A stretch of DNA of 15,734 nucleotides from Phycisphaerales bacterium UBA1845 (GTDB taxonomy: Bacteria; Planctomycetota; Phycisphaerae; UBA1845): assembly GCA_002338715.1 (NCBI GenBank), contig DDIR01000006.1, positions 3,809-19,542 of the forward strand. Direction: 5' to 3'. Both the position numbers and the translations under genes were made by a program. The notes under the pieces are model-generated. The model was given only the letters and a program-made list of their open reading frames with translations. It made no database searches and was not told the DNA's origin. Position 1 is the stretch's first letter. Every line of letters starts with the position of its first letter. Positions 1 through 6,841 of the stretch are shown one piece after another.

Positions 1-70
1 CCGTCTGCCCGCCGAGTTGATCGAGCGGTTCGTCGGCGGCACCGTCGGGTAAAATCATCGCATACTTCAT
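1..70 (-). CDS. apgM: Archaeal-type cofactor-independent phosphoglycerate mutase family protein (N-terminal fragment)
   Basis: Only the first 23 codons are in the window; the gene runs off its left edge. The visible start, MKYAMILPDGAADEP, followed by LDQLGGQT, is the typical beginning of the archaeal-type 2,3-bisphosphoglycerate-independent phosphoglycerate mutase family. These are metal-dependent enzymes of the alkaline phosphatase superfamily, and the aspartate in LPDGAAD is the expected first metal ligand. In many bacteria a member of this family sits beside homoserine dehydrogenase and is annotated as a proposed homoserine kinase. Here its ATG (68-70) overlaps the hom stop codon as TGATG, so the two are probably translationally coupled. 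From this context I infer a role in threonine synthesis rather than glycolysis, but the fragment cannot settle that. Confidence 0.8.
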   Translation of the reverse strand, partial: MKYAMILPDGAADEPLDQLGGQT

Positions 71-1368
71 CAGTTGGTTTCCTGCGGCAGGACGCGAATA
101 AACTTTGGTGGCTCGGAAAGCGACAGGGCTTCCCGCACTTCGTCGAGCGATTTCTGAAATGCCGATTCGCCCATCACTTCGGTGATGCCAACCACCGAAT
201 CATGCGCCGACATCGATTCGACCTGCTGCCAATTCAAGCTGGTCGATCGAAGTTGGTCGCTGCACGTTGCGCTGTCCGACTTTTGACTGACCGGCACGCG
301 AACGTAATACGAATACGTGCGATCACCTGATGGCAGATACGCTGCGGGTTTGGTTCGATCGTTGTAGATGCGAAGCTGGTCAAACGTTTTCTGTGCGGAA
401 CCGCTGGCGACTTCGATCATGTCGGCGACCACGGCGCTCGCCGTCGGAAGGCTTCCCGCGCCGGCCCCCGAATAAAATGTTTCGCCGACCACATCGCCCT
501 GCACCACAACACCGCTGCTCGTTGCACTCATGCCCGCCAGGGTTTGCGAATGCGGGACCAACGTTGGATGCACACTGAGCGACACGCGATCGTCTACCCT
601 GCGCCGGCCCATGCCCAACAGCTTGCACGAGTACCCCAGTTCTTCGACGATTTGCAAATCGGTGAGCGCGATCCCCTGAATGCCTTCCATCGCGACCTGG
701 TCACCGTCGAGATTCAAACCGAATGCGAGCGACGCAAGGATCGTCAGTTTGTGGGCTGTGTCGCCGCCACCGACATCGAGGGTTGGATCGGCTTCGGCAT
801 ATCCGGCTTGTTGCGCCGACCTGAGCGCATCGTCATAGGTCGCTCCACCGCTGAGCATCTCGGTCAGTATGAAATTGCAGGTGCTGTTGAATATGCCCAT
901 GATCGACGTGTTGCGGTTCGCCTGCAAACCCCGCAGCAGCGCCCCGATAATCGGTAAGCCGCCCGCGCAACTCGCCTCAAACGCGATGCATGTATTGCCC
1001 TTTCGAGCGGTTTCGTAGATTTCGACGCCACAATGGGAGAGCAACGCCTTGTTGGCTGTCACGACCGGGATGCCGCGTTTCAAGGCGTTCAGCACGACCT
1101 CGCGGGCCCGATCCGTTCCGCCCATGACCTCAACAACCATGTCGGCATCGACGCCATTCAGATCGGCTGGATCGTCCGTCAATCGCGATGAATCAAAGGG
1201 CAGGTCGCGCTTCTTCGACGCATCGGACACAAGCGCTTTGACGATCTCGAACCGCAATCCCGTGCGGTCGGCTAGTGCTGCACCGCGGTTGATCACAATC
1301 TCTGCCACCCCGCTGCCAACCGTGCCACAGCCAGCCAGCGCCACCTTCACCGTCTTCACGTCAGACAT
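70..1368 (-). CDS. hom: Homoserine dehydrogenase with C-terminal ACT domain
   Basis: This enzyme reduces aspartate semialdehyde to homoserine with NAD(P)H, the branch step to threonine and methionine, in the cytoplasm. The 432-residue length is usual for the single-function bacterial enzyme. Near the N-terminus AGCGTVGSG (about 12-20) is the dinucleotide-binding loop, and TANKALL supplies a conserved lysine (about 107). AGYAEADPTLDVGGGDTAHK (about 188-207) is the family signature, with the catalytic Asp and Lys in GGDTAHK. The last 80 or so residues look like an ACT domain, which in this family usually mediates feedback by threonine. I chose the ATG at 1368 because GGAGAA lies nine bases upstream; a GTG three codons earlier would abut that site. 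The gene follows priA by about 47 bases and overlaps the next gene by one base, so the three probably form one operon. Confidence 0.95.
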   Translation of the reverse strand: MSDVKTVKVALAGCGTVGSGVAEIVINRGAALADRTGLRFEIVKALVSDASKKRDLPFDSSRLTDDPADLNGVDADMVVEVMGGTDRAREVVLNALKRGIPVVTANKALLSHCGVEIYETARKGNTCIAFEASCAGGLPIIGALLRGLQANRNTSIMGIFNSTCNFILTEMLSGGATYDDALRSAQQAGYAEADPTLDVGGGDTAHKLTILASLAFGLNLDGDQVAMEGIQGIALTDLQIVEELGYSCKLLGMGRRRVDDRVSLSVHPTLVPHSQTLAGMSATSSGVVVQGDVVGETFYSGAGAGSLPTASAVVADMIEVASGSAQKTFDQLRIYNDRTKPAAYLPSGDRTYSYYVRVPVSQKSDSATCSDQLRSTSLNWQQVESMSAHDSVVGITEVMGESAFQKSLDEVREALSLSEPPKFIRVLPQETN

Positions 1369-1377
1369 GCTTTCCAC

Positions 1378-1383
1378 TTCTCC
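1378..1383 (-). promoter_or_regulatory. Ribosome binding site of hom (decides its start)
   Basis: The minus strand reads GGAGAA here, nine bases before the ATG at 1366-1368 and directly against the alternative GTG at 1375-1377. The spacing fits the ATG and is impossible for the GTG. It lies in the short gap between priA and hom. Confidence 0.7.
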
Positions 1384-1415
1384 AATACGCTTAGCAATCA
1401 GTTGCGCCGAGCCCC

Positions 1416-3707
1416 TTAAGACAGCGAAACCGGATCAACATCAATCATCAACGTGCGCGACGTCGACTTGAACCCGCCCGACGCACGAACAGCCGCCAGC
1501 ACGTTACTTAACTCCGACGCCGACCGCGCGACCAGCAGCAATTCAAACCGATACGAACCACGCAACCGCTCCAACACGCAAGGGTGCGGTCCCAACACGC
1601 GAACCACCGATGCGCCGGCTTCCAGTTCCTCCGAAATCGAACGCACCCGATTCGCAATCGCGGTACCGTCAGCCACAAGTTCACTCTCGCGCTTGCCGGA
1701 AATCACGATCCGGGCCATCCGCGTGAACGGTGGCAGGTACTGCTCTTTGCGGAAAGCTAATTCGGATTCGACAAATGAACAATAGTCGTGGGTCAACGAA
1801 CACCGAAGGGCTGGCAGGCTCGGCGTGAGCGTCTGAACCAGCACCCGCCCTTCAATCTCAGCACGCCCGGCTCGGCCCGCAACCTGCGTCACCAGTTGAA
1901 AGAGTCGTTCGCTGGCTCGAAAATCGCCGGCCGCCCCCGTCAGGTCGGCTCCTATCACCCCAACCAACGCGACGCTTGGAAAGTCCAACCCCTTGGCGAT
2001 CATCTGCGTGCCCAAAAGGATATCAACTTCGCCGCATTCCATTTTCTTGACGAGTTCGGTGTACTTGGTCGCGTGGGTCATCGTGTCGCTGTCAGCCCGC
2101 ATGATCCGCGCGGCCGGGAACATCTGCTTGAGTTCGTCTTCAACCCGCTCAGCCCCACCGCCGCCGGTCAGTAACTTCCCTCCGCACGACATCTGCGGAC
2201 AACGATGCGGAATCGGCGCCTGCTCATGACAGTGATGACACAACACGATCCCGCGCGAACGATGCAGAATCATTCCCGCGTTACAGCGGCGACACTCGAT
2301 GCGCGTTTTGCAACTCGGGCAGAACAACCATGACGCAAACCCGCGACGGTTGATCAACACGACCGATTGCTGCTTGCGTTCAAACGTTTCGGTGAGCGCG
2401 CTGCGAAGCGGTTCGGAAATCGTGACAGTCTTATCCGGCGCGGAGCGATGCGTCATGTCCACCAGCTTGACCGGTGGCATCGATCGCTCCATCACTCGAT
2501 TCGGCAGATTCAATCGTTCATAGGATTTGCGATGCAGACAATTGTTCCAGGTTTCAAGCGATGGCGTCGCCGAACCGAGCACGATCGGAACGCCGAGTTT
2601 TTGCGCCCGCATGATCGCAACATCGCGCACGTGGAAACGCGGGCTCTGCAAGTTCTTGTAGCTCGGTTCCTGCTCCTCATCGACGACGATCAATCCGACA
2701 TTCGGACATGGTGCAAAAATCGCACTGCGCGTCCCGACCACCACCGGCGTTTTCCCGTTTCGAATATCCTCCCAAGCCAGCGATCGCTGCACGCCACTCA
2801 GCCCGCTATGGATCACCGCCACCCGATCAAAACGTTGGGCCACCCGTTTCATCAGTTGTGCGGTCAAGGCGATTTCGGGAACGAGCATGATCGCCTGCCG
2901 CCCCGCATCCACCACCCGCTGCATCGCGCGAATATAAACCTCGGTCTTACCGCTGCCGCTGACGCCATAGAGCAAGAACGCCTTGAATGCTTGGGCGTCG
3001 ATCCCTTCCTCGATGCGGGTCAGTGCTGCTTGTTGGGCGTCGTTGATCGCGTAGTCGGGCGTGATTCGTTCGGCTTGCACCGGTTCGTATGTCACCGGCA
3101 CTTTGGTTTGCGTTTCCTCGACCCATCCCTTGGTGATCAAACCGCGAAGGGTCGAGCGCGATGCCCCGCTTTCTTCGAGCAGCGCCCCCACTTCGAAGGA
3201 AGCATCGCTCCCCTGCAGCACGTCGATCAACTGCTTTTGTTTCGCACCGAGTCGGGCGGCTTCGATCGTTTCCGCGTCGGCGAGCAGGCGTACGTGTCGA
3301 ACCGTTTGGAAGCCGCGTTTTTTCCGCACAGCTTCGGGCACCATCGCAGCCAACGTCCGACCGAGCGGGCAGTAATAATAGTCGCTGATCCACTGCCCGA
3401 GTTCGATCAGATGATCGCTGAGCGAACCGGCTTCTTCGAGCACTTCGGCGATGGGTTTGAGTGTGGAGTTCCAGGGTCCGCGCGTCACCGACACAACGAT
3501 CGCCGGCGCCAATCGCCCCTTGCGCCCAAACGGAACGATCACCCGCCGCCCGGGCAAAACCAGATGGGCCGACGCGTCGTCGATGGTGTAGGTGTAGAGC
3601 TTGTCGATCGGCGCGATGGGTGCGACGGAGACGAGGACGGCTTCGCTTGGATCACCGGCTTCCACCCAAAGCGGCTGGGTATGATCGACGGTCTTTTGCC
3701 TGGGCAT
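1416..3707 (-). CDS. priA: Primosomal protein N' (replication restart helicase PriA)
   Basis: PriA is a 3'-to-5' superfamily 2 DNA helicase that recognises stalled forks and reloads the replisome. At 763 residues it is full length. The first 200 or so residues are the DNA-binding part, with the typical VIVPFG strand. Helicase motifs follow in order: GVSGSGKT (248-255), GTRSAIFAP (325-333), a DEEQ motif II (343-346), GSATPS (378-383), GTQMIAKGLDFP (566-577) and QVAGRAGR (608-615). Between them is the zinc domain with eight cysteines (463, 466, 472, 475, 490, 493, 503, 508). Motif II is usually DEEH, and the last cysteine pair is C-x4-C rather than C-x2-C; both are small departures. The ATG at 3707 has no clear Shine-Dalgarno sequence. 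The gene begins shortly after a terminator for the upstream small gene and probably leads the priA-hom-apgM operon. Confidence 0.96.
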   Translation of the reverse strand: MPRQKTVDHTQPLWVEAGDPSEAVLVSVAPIAPIDKLYTYTIDDASAHLVLPGRRVIVPFGRKGRLAPAIVVSVTRGPWNSTLKPIAEVLEEAGSLSDHLIELGQWISDYYYCPLGRTLAAMVPEAVRKKRGFQTVRHVRLLADAETIEAARLGAKQKQLIDVLQGSDASFEVGALLEESGASRSTLRGLITKGWVEETQTKVPVTYEPVQAERITPDYAINDAQQAALTRIEEGIDAQAFKAFLLYGVSGSGKTEVYIRAMQRVVDAGRQAIMLVPEIALTAQLMKRVAQRFDRVAVIHSGLSGVQRSLAWEDIRNGKTPVVVGTRSAIFAPCPNVGLIVVDEEQEPSYKNLQSPRFHVRDVAIMRAQKLGVPIVLGSATPSLETWNNCLHRKSYERLNLPNRVMERSMPPVKLVDMTHRSAPDKTVTISEPLRSALTETFERKQQSVVLINRRGFASWLFCPSCKTRIECRRCNAGMILHRSRGIVLCHHCHEQAPIPHRCPQMSCGGKLLTGGGGAERVEDELKQMFPAARIMRADSDTMTHATKYTELVKKMECGEVDILLGTQMIAKGLDFPSVALVGVIGADLTGAAGDFRASERLFQLVTQVAGRAGRAEIEGRVLVQTLTPSLPALRCSLTHDYCSFVESELAFRKEQYLPPFTRMARIVISGKRESELVADGTAIANRVRSISEELEAGASVVRVLGPHPCVLERLRGSYRFELLLVARSASELSNVLAAVRASGGFKSTSRTLMIDVDPVSLS

Positions 3708-3770
3708 GGCATTAGCCTATTGAGCAATCGGGGGAAAACAACCACACGCCCCAAACCCCTCCCCGCGCAT

Positions 3771-3803
3771 AGAAAAACCGCATGGGAGAAACGCCCACGC
3801 GGT
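3771..3803 (-). terminator. Rho-independent terminator after the 78-residue gene
   Basis: On the minus strand ACCGCGTGGG pairs with CCCATGCGGT (nine of ten positions) across a seven-base loop, and a TTTTTC run follows. It starts about 38 bases after the stop of the small gene at 3842 and ends about 65 bases before priA, so it separates the two transcription units. Confidence 0.75.
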
Positions 3804-3841
3804 GAATGTGCGACTTGATTACCGAAGCTGCGACAGCAGAA

Positions 3842-4078
3842 CTAGCTGCTCAGCTTGGCGATGTCTTCCTGCGTCAGCTTCGAAGACGGCTTGTCGAGCT
3901 TACGTGAGAGCCAGCTCATCACTGCCGGTGTGTAGGGCAGGCTACCGCTCTTGACCGTTTCCATCATGCGTGCGTCGCGACGGGCGTTTTCTTTGGTCTT
4001 GACGATATTGTTGCGTGCTTTGGTTTCCGCTGCGTCCTGCATGCGGTAACGCTGAAACATACTGCGTGTAACTTTCAT
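3842..4078 (-). CDS. Small basic protein of unknown function (78 residues)
   Basis: I do not recognise the family. The protein starts MKVTRSMFQRYRMQDAAETK and has 17 Lys/Arg against 8 Asp/Glu, concentrated in the first 43 residues, which look helical. A segment SGSLPYTPAVMSWLSRKL follows, then a short polar tail. There are no membrane segments, signal peptide or cysteines. The ATG at 4078 is chosen over one 13 codons upstream because GGAG lies eight bases before it (CCGGAGTTTCAGCG). The gene has a promoter-like sequence at 4141-4169 and its own terminator at 3771-3803, so it is very likely a real, separately transcribed gene. The charge pattern would suit a nucleic-acid-binding or ribosome-associated protein, but that is a guess. 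Confidence 0.75.
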   Translation of the reverse strand: MKVTRSMFQRYRMQDAAETKARNNIVKTKENARRDARMMETVKSGSLPYTPAVMSWLSRKLDKPSSKLTQEDIAKLSS

Positions 4079-4140
4079 CGCGCTGAAACTCCGGGAGCAC
4101 AGATACTCCAAAGGCATTCATCAAATCAATCGAGCCGGGC

Positions 4141-4169
4141 AGTTTAAGCGATCTTCAAAGACATCTCAA
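4141..4169 (-). promoter_or_regulatory. Sigma70-type promoter candidate for the 78-residue gene
   Basis: The minus strand reads TTGAGA, 17 bases, then TAAACT: five of six matches to the -35 consensus, four of six to the -10, and ideal spacing. It lies about 63 bases upstream of the chosen ATG and downstream of the groEL terminator, which is where a promoter for this gene is needed. Confidence 0.55.
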
Positions 4170-4200
4170 CCCGCCGAAACACCGATTGCCGCCCCAAAAT

Positions 4201-4241
4201 CAAAGAAAAGCGGCGATGCCCAATCGCTTGAGCATCGCCGC
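4201..4241 (-). terminator. Rho-independent terminator of the groES-groEL operon
   Basis: A perfect ten-base stem, GCGGCGATGC with GCATCGCCGC, spans 4210-4241 with a 12-base loop. On the minus strand it is followed by TTTTCTTTG. It begins about 70 bases after the groEL stop codon and is the strongest terminator in the window. Confidence 0.88.
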
Positions 4242-4311
4242 CGTATATATAGAACAGGCTGGTGCGACTTTCTGCCGGCGATTGGCCGACGTCAGCCGCG
4301 TGGTTGGCGAC

Positions 4312-5994
4312 TTACATCATGCCGCCCATGCCACCCATGCCTGGCATTCCACCCATGCCGCCCATGCCTCCGGGCATTCCGCCACCCGGCATGCCGCCGC
4401 CCTTCTTTTCTTCCTTGATCTCGCAGATCGCCGCATCGGTCGTCAAGAGCAGCGACGCGATCGACGAGGCATTCTGAATCGCGATTCGCTCGACCTTCGC
4501 CGGAACGAGGACGCCCATCTTGATCATGTCGCCATACTCTGCGGTCAAAGCGTTGTAACCGAAGTTCGTGTCCTTCGACTCCGACACCTTCTGAACGACG
4601 ATCGATCCGTCGAGACCGGCGTTCGTGGCAATCTGCTTGAGCGGCGCCGACAGCGCCCGACGGACAATGTCAACACCCGTCTTTTCGTCGCCTTTGAACT
4701 TCTTGGCCACGGCATCGAGAACCGCTAGTGCACGAATCGGAGCCACGCCACCACCGGGCAGCACACCTTCTTCAACCGCGGCGCGGCAGGCGTGCATCGC
4801 ATCTTCGACGCGGGCTTTCTTTTCCTTCATTTCGGCTTCGGTCGATGCACCAACGTTGACCTGAGCCACACCACCCGCGAGCTTCGCGAGACGCTCTTCG
4901 AGTTTTTCGCGATCGTAGTCGCTTGAGGTGTTTTCGATCTGATTCTTGATCTGCTCGATGCGGGCTTTGATGTCGGCGCTCTTACCGCCACCTTCGACGA
5001 TCGTGGTGGTGTCCTTGTCGATGCGAACTTTTTTCGCCGAACCGAGATCGCTGAGGTTCAGGTTCTCGACCTTGATGCCCAGATCTTCAAAGACGGCTTG
5101 TCCACCGGTGAGGATGGCCATGTCCTGAAGCATTTCCTTGCGACGATCGCCAAACCCGGGAGCCTTCACTGCACAAATGTTCAGCGTGCCACGCAGGCGG
5201 TTCACAACCAAGGTCGCCAGTGCTTCGCCTTCGATGTCTTCCGCCACGATGAGCAGCGGACGACCCGACTGCGCCACCTTCTCCAACACCGGAACGATTT
5301 CCTTCACGTTGGAAATCTTCTTCTCGTGGATCAACACGTATGGCTTGTCGAGTTCGCACGAAAGCGTTTCGACCTTGTTGATGAAGTGCGGTGAAAGGTA
5401 GCCCTTGTCGAACTGCATACCTTCGACGAGATCGACGAACGTTTCGAGGCTCTGCCCTTCTTCGACTGTGATGACGCCGTCCTTACCAACCTTGTCCATC
5501 GCAGCCGCGATGTGCTTGCCAATTTCCTTGTCCTGGTTGGCCGCACACATGCCGACCTGAGCAACCTGTGCGCTGCTCTTGACCGGTGAACTGAGACGCT
5601 TGAATTCGGCGACGACCGCTTCGACAGCCGCATCAATCCCGCGCTTCAGGGCCATCGAGTTGGCACCAGCCGCCACGTTCTTGAGGCCTTCTTCGTAAAT
5701 GGCTTCGGCGTAAATGGTGGCTGTGGTCGTTCCGTCACCGGCGATGCTGCTGGTCTTGCTGGCGACTTCCTTGACCATCTGGGCGCCCATGTTTTCGTAA
5801 CCGTCGTCGAGTTCGATTTCCTTCGCGACGGTAACGCCGTCCTTGGTGACGGTCGGCGAACCGAACGATTTTTCAATGACGACGTTGCGGCCACACGGAC
5901 CGAGCGTGCTTTTGACGGCTTTGGCGAGTTGGTTCACACCGCGACGAATCGACTCGCGGGCTTCCATGTCATAGGCAATGCGTTTTGCTGGCAT
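4312..5994 (-). CDS. groL: Chaperonin GroEL (60 kDa)
   Basis: GroEL is the ATP-driven double-ring chaperonin of the cytosol that folds proteins with GroES. All the expected landmarks are present: TLGPCGRN (30-37), TKDGVTV with Asp52, the ATP-site GDGTTTAT with Asp87, the apical-domain [11 protein letters not shown] segment, the equatorial [10 protein letters not shown] segment with the catalytic aspartate, and EEGVLPGGG. The C-terminus is the flexible Gly-Gly-Met tail, here long (about 29 residues), which makes the protein 560 residues against 545-550 in most bacteria. Position 34 is cysteine where most GroELs have lysine. GGAGAAG nine bases upstream supports the start at 5994. groES lies 85 bases upstream and a terminator follows, so this is a standard two-gene operon. 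Planctomycetes often carry several GroEL copies, and this one is paired with its co-chaperonin. Confidence 0.98.
   Translation of the reverse strand: MPAKRIAYDMEARESIRRGVNQLAKAVKSTLGPCGRNVVIEKSFGSPTVTKDGVTVAKEIELDDGYENMGAQMVKEVASKTSSIAGDGTTTATIYAEAIYEEGLKNVAAGANSMALKRGIDAAVEAVVAEFKRLSSPVKSSAQVAQVGMCAANQDKEIGKHIAAAMDKVGKDGVITVEEGQSLETFVDLVEGMQFDKGYLSPHFINKVETLSCELDKPYVLIHEKKISNVKEIVPVLEKVAQSGRPLLIVAEDIEGEALATLVVNRLRGTLNICAVKAPGFGDRRKEMLQDMAILTGGQAVFEDLGIKVENLNLSDLGSAKKVRIDKDTTTIVEGGGKSADIKARIEQIKNQIENTSSDYDREKLEERLAKLAGGVAQVNVGASTEAEMKEKKARVEDAMHACRAAVEEGVLPGGGVAPIRALAVLDAVAKKFKGDEKTGVDIVRRALSAPLKQIATNAGLDGSIVVQKVSESKDTNFGYNALTAEYGDMIKMGVLVPAKVERIAIQNASSIASLLLTTDAAICEIKEEKKGGGMPGGGMPGGMGGMGGMPGMGGMGGMM
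4315..4401 (-). repeat. Degenerate Gly-Gly-Met coding repeat in the groEL tail
   Basis: The last 29 codons of groEL are a run of GGM, GGGMP and GGMP units, giving a repetitive DNA tract of cat-gcc-gcc-like blocks. Such tails line the bottom of the chaperonin cavity. The tract is prone to slippage and creates a misleading proline/methionine-rich open frame on the other strand. Confidence 0.85.
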
Positions 5995-6079
5995 GTGTAT
6001 TTTCTTCTCCAGTTTGAGTGTGCCGCACCAAGGTTGGCGGGCAATTAATTTCGATCAACGACGAGGCCCGTCGTTTCAA

Positions 6080-6376
6080 TTATTCAACGACAGCCAGAAT
6101 GTCCGACTCAGACATGATCAGATATTCTTCGCCGCCCACTTCGACTTCCGTGCCGGCATAGCTCGTGAACAGAACCTGATCGTTCTTCGAGAGTTGCATC
6201 TTTCCGCGTTCACCGGTGTCGGTCACGCGACCCGGACCGACAGCTTGGATGATGCCGCGCTTGGGCTTCTCCTTCGCTGATTCGGGAAGAAAGATACCGC
6301 CAGCCGTCACGTCGTTTGCTTCCAAACGCTTGACGATGACCTTGTCTCCGAGAGGTTTCATTTTGGGTTTTGCCAT
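6080..6376 (-). CDS. groS: Co-chaperonin GroES (10 kDa)
   Basis: GroES forms the heptameric lid of GroEL. The 98 residues match the family length. The N-terminal KPLGDKVIVKRLE strand is typical. The mobile loop that docks on GroEL is seen in TAGGIFLPESAKEKP (about 22-36), with the hydrophobic IFL tripeptide in place of the common IVL or IVI. The roof and C-terminal strands are present (GPGRV, and EYLIMSESDILAVVE at the end). The ATG at 6376 is preceded by AAGGAG at a nine-base distance, so the longer frame reaching to 6451 is rejected as the start. It is the first gene of the groES-groEL operon. No CIRCE inverted repeat (TTAGCACTC-N9-GAGTGCTAA) is seen upstream, so HrcA control is not supported here. 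Confidence 0.97.
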   Translation of the reverse strand: MAKPKMKPLGDKVIVKRLEANDVTAGGIFLPESAKEKPKRGIIQAVGPGRVTDTGERGKMQLSKNDQVLFTSYAGTEVEVGGEEYLIMSESDILAVVE

Positions 6377-6440
6377 CGAATAGCTCTCCTTGCTTGTGTG
6401 CCCGCGATCGGTCTCGGCCGTCGCGAAATGCGCTCGCTTA

Positions 6441-6470
6441 GCCACCGGCATTCACAAAAAAGCCGATGGC
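6441..6470 (-). promoter_or_regulatory. Inverted repeat in the groES leader
   Basis: GCCACCGGC and GCCGATGGC form nine-base arms separated by 12 bases. In minus-strand RNA the single mismatch becomes a U-G wobble, so the stem would be complete. It lies about 65-95 bases before the groES ATG. It could be a leader hairpin or an operator. It is not CIRCE in sequence or spacing, and it may be chance. Confidence 0.3.
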
Positions 6471-6630
6471 GGGTATTTCGATTAAGGACCGGCTGAAGAT
6501 CGGAATACAGCGTTCCCATACCGGTTCCGCAGAATTCAATGCAAAGCCGATGCCATTCAGATCGCGGTGTTTTGGCAATTCCAATCGACGCCCCATCTGA
6601 CACGTAAACGCCTAATTTTAAAACACTTAC

Positions 6631-6660
6631 AATCGCTCGATCATCCGCAACCGACCGATT
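6631..6660. promoter_or_regulatory. Imperfect dyad in the divergent promoter region
   Basis: AATCGCTCG and CGACCGATT are inverted copies with one mismatch, 12 bases apart, next to the AT-rich island that is the likeliest promoter area. The position suits an operator for either divergent operon. No known regulator motif is recognised, and the evidence is symmetry alone. Confidence 0.25.
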
Positions 6661-6841
6661 AGCCCGCCAGCCAAACCGGCGCCAATGCTGTCACAATCGA
6701 TATCAGGGATCACCAAACTGCCAGATTGGCAGAACCCCGATGCCTGCTGGCGACCTGGAGCCGACGGCCATACGATCTCGATTCACGGCGATCTGGTCGA
6801 CGACGATCCGCCCACGTTGGTGCAACCAAGGAACCCCACGC

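Larger units (their letters stand above)
6377..6841. other. Divergent intergenic region between groES and the TPP-enzyme operon
   Basis: These 465 bases hold no convincing gene; the open frames are short and lack ribosome sites. They must contain both the groES promoter (minus) and the promoter of the 6842 gene (plus). An AT-rich island around 6610-6626 (ctaattttaaaaca) is the best place for a -10 element, reading TAAAAT on the minus strand, but no good -35 is spaced from it. Two imperfect dyads are listed separately. Confidence 0.6.

Noticed and set aside
2367..3818. A 483-residue open frame on the plus strand opposite priA
   Set aside because: It is antisense to a fully recognisable helicase, is low-complexity His/Arg/Pro-rich, and has no ribosome site. 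It arises from codon bias in GC-rich DNA.
4262..4477. Proline/methionine-rich plus-strand frame (PPMPPMPG repeats) that might look like a structural repeat protein
   Set aside because: It is the reverse reading of the groEL Gly-Gly-Met tail.
6740..6841. Upstream ATG that would extend the TPP enzyme by 34 residues
   Set aside because: There is no ribosome site before it, and the family begins at the MKASDLF start, which has a good AAGGA.
6377..6841. CIRCE operator upstream of groES
   Set aside because: I looked for TTAGCACTC and GAGTGCTAA on both strands and found no match in the region.
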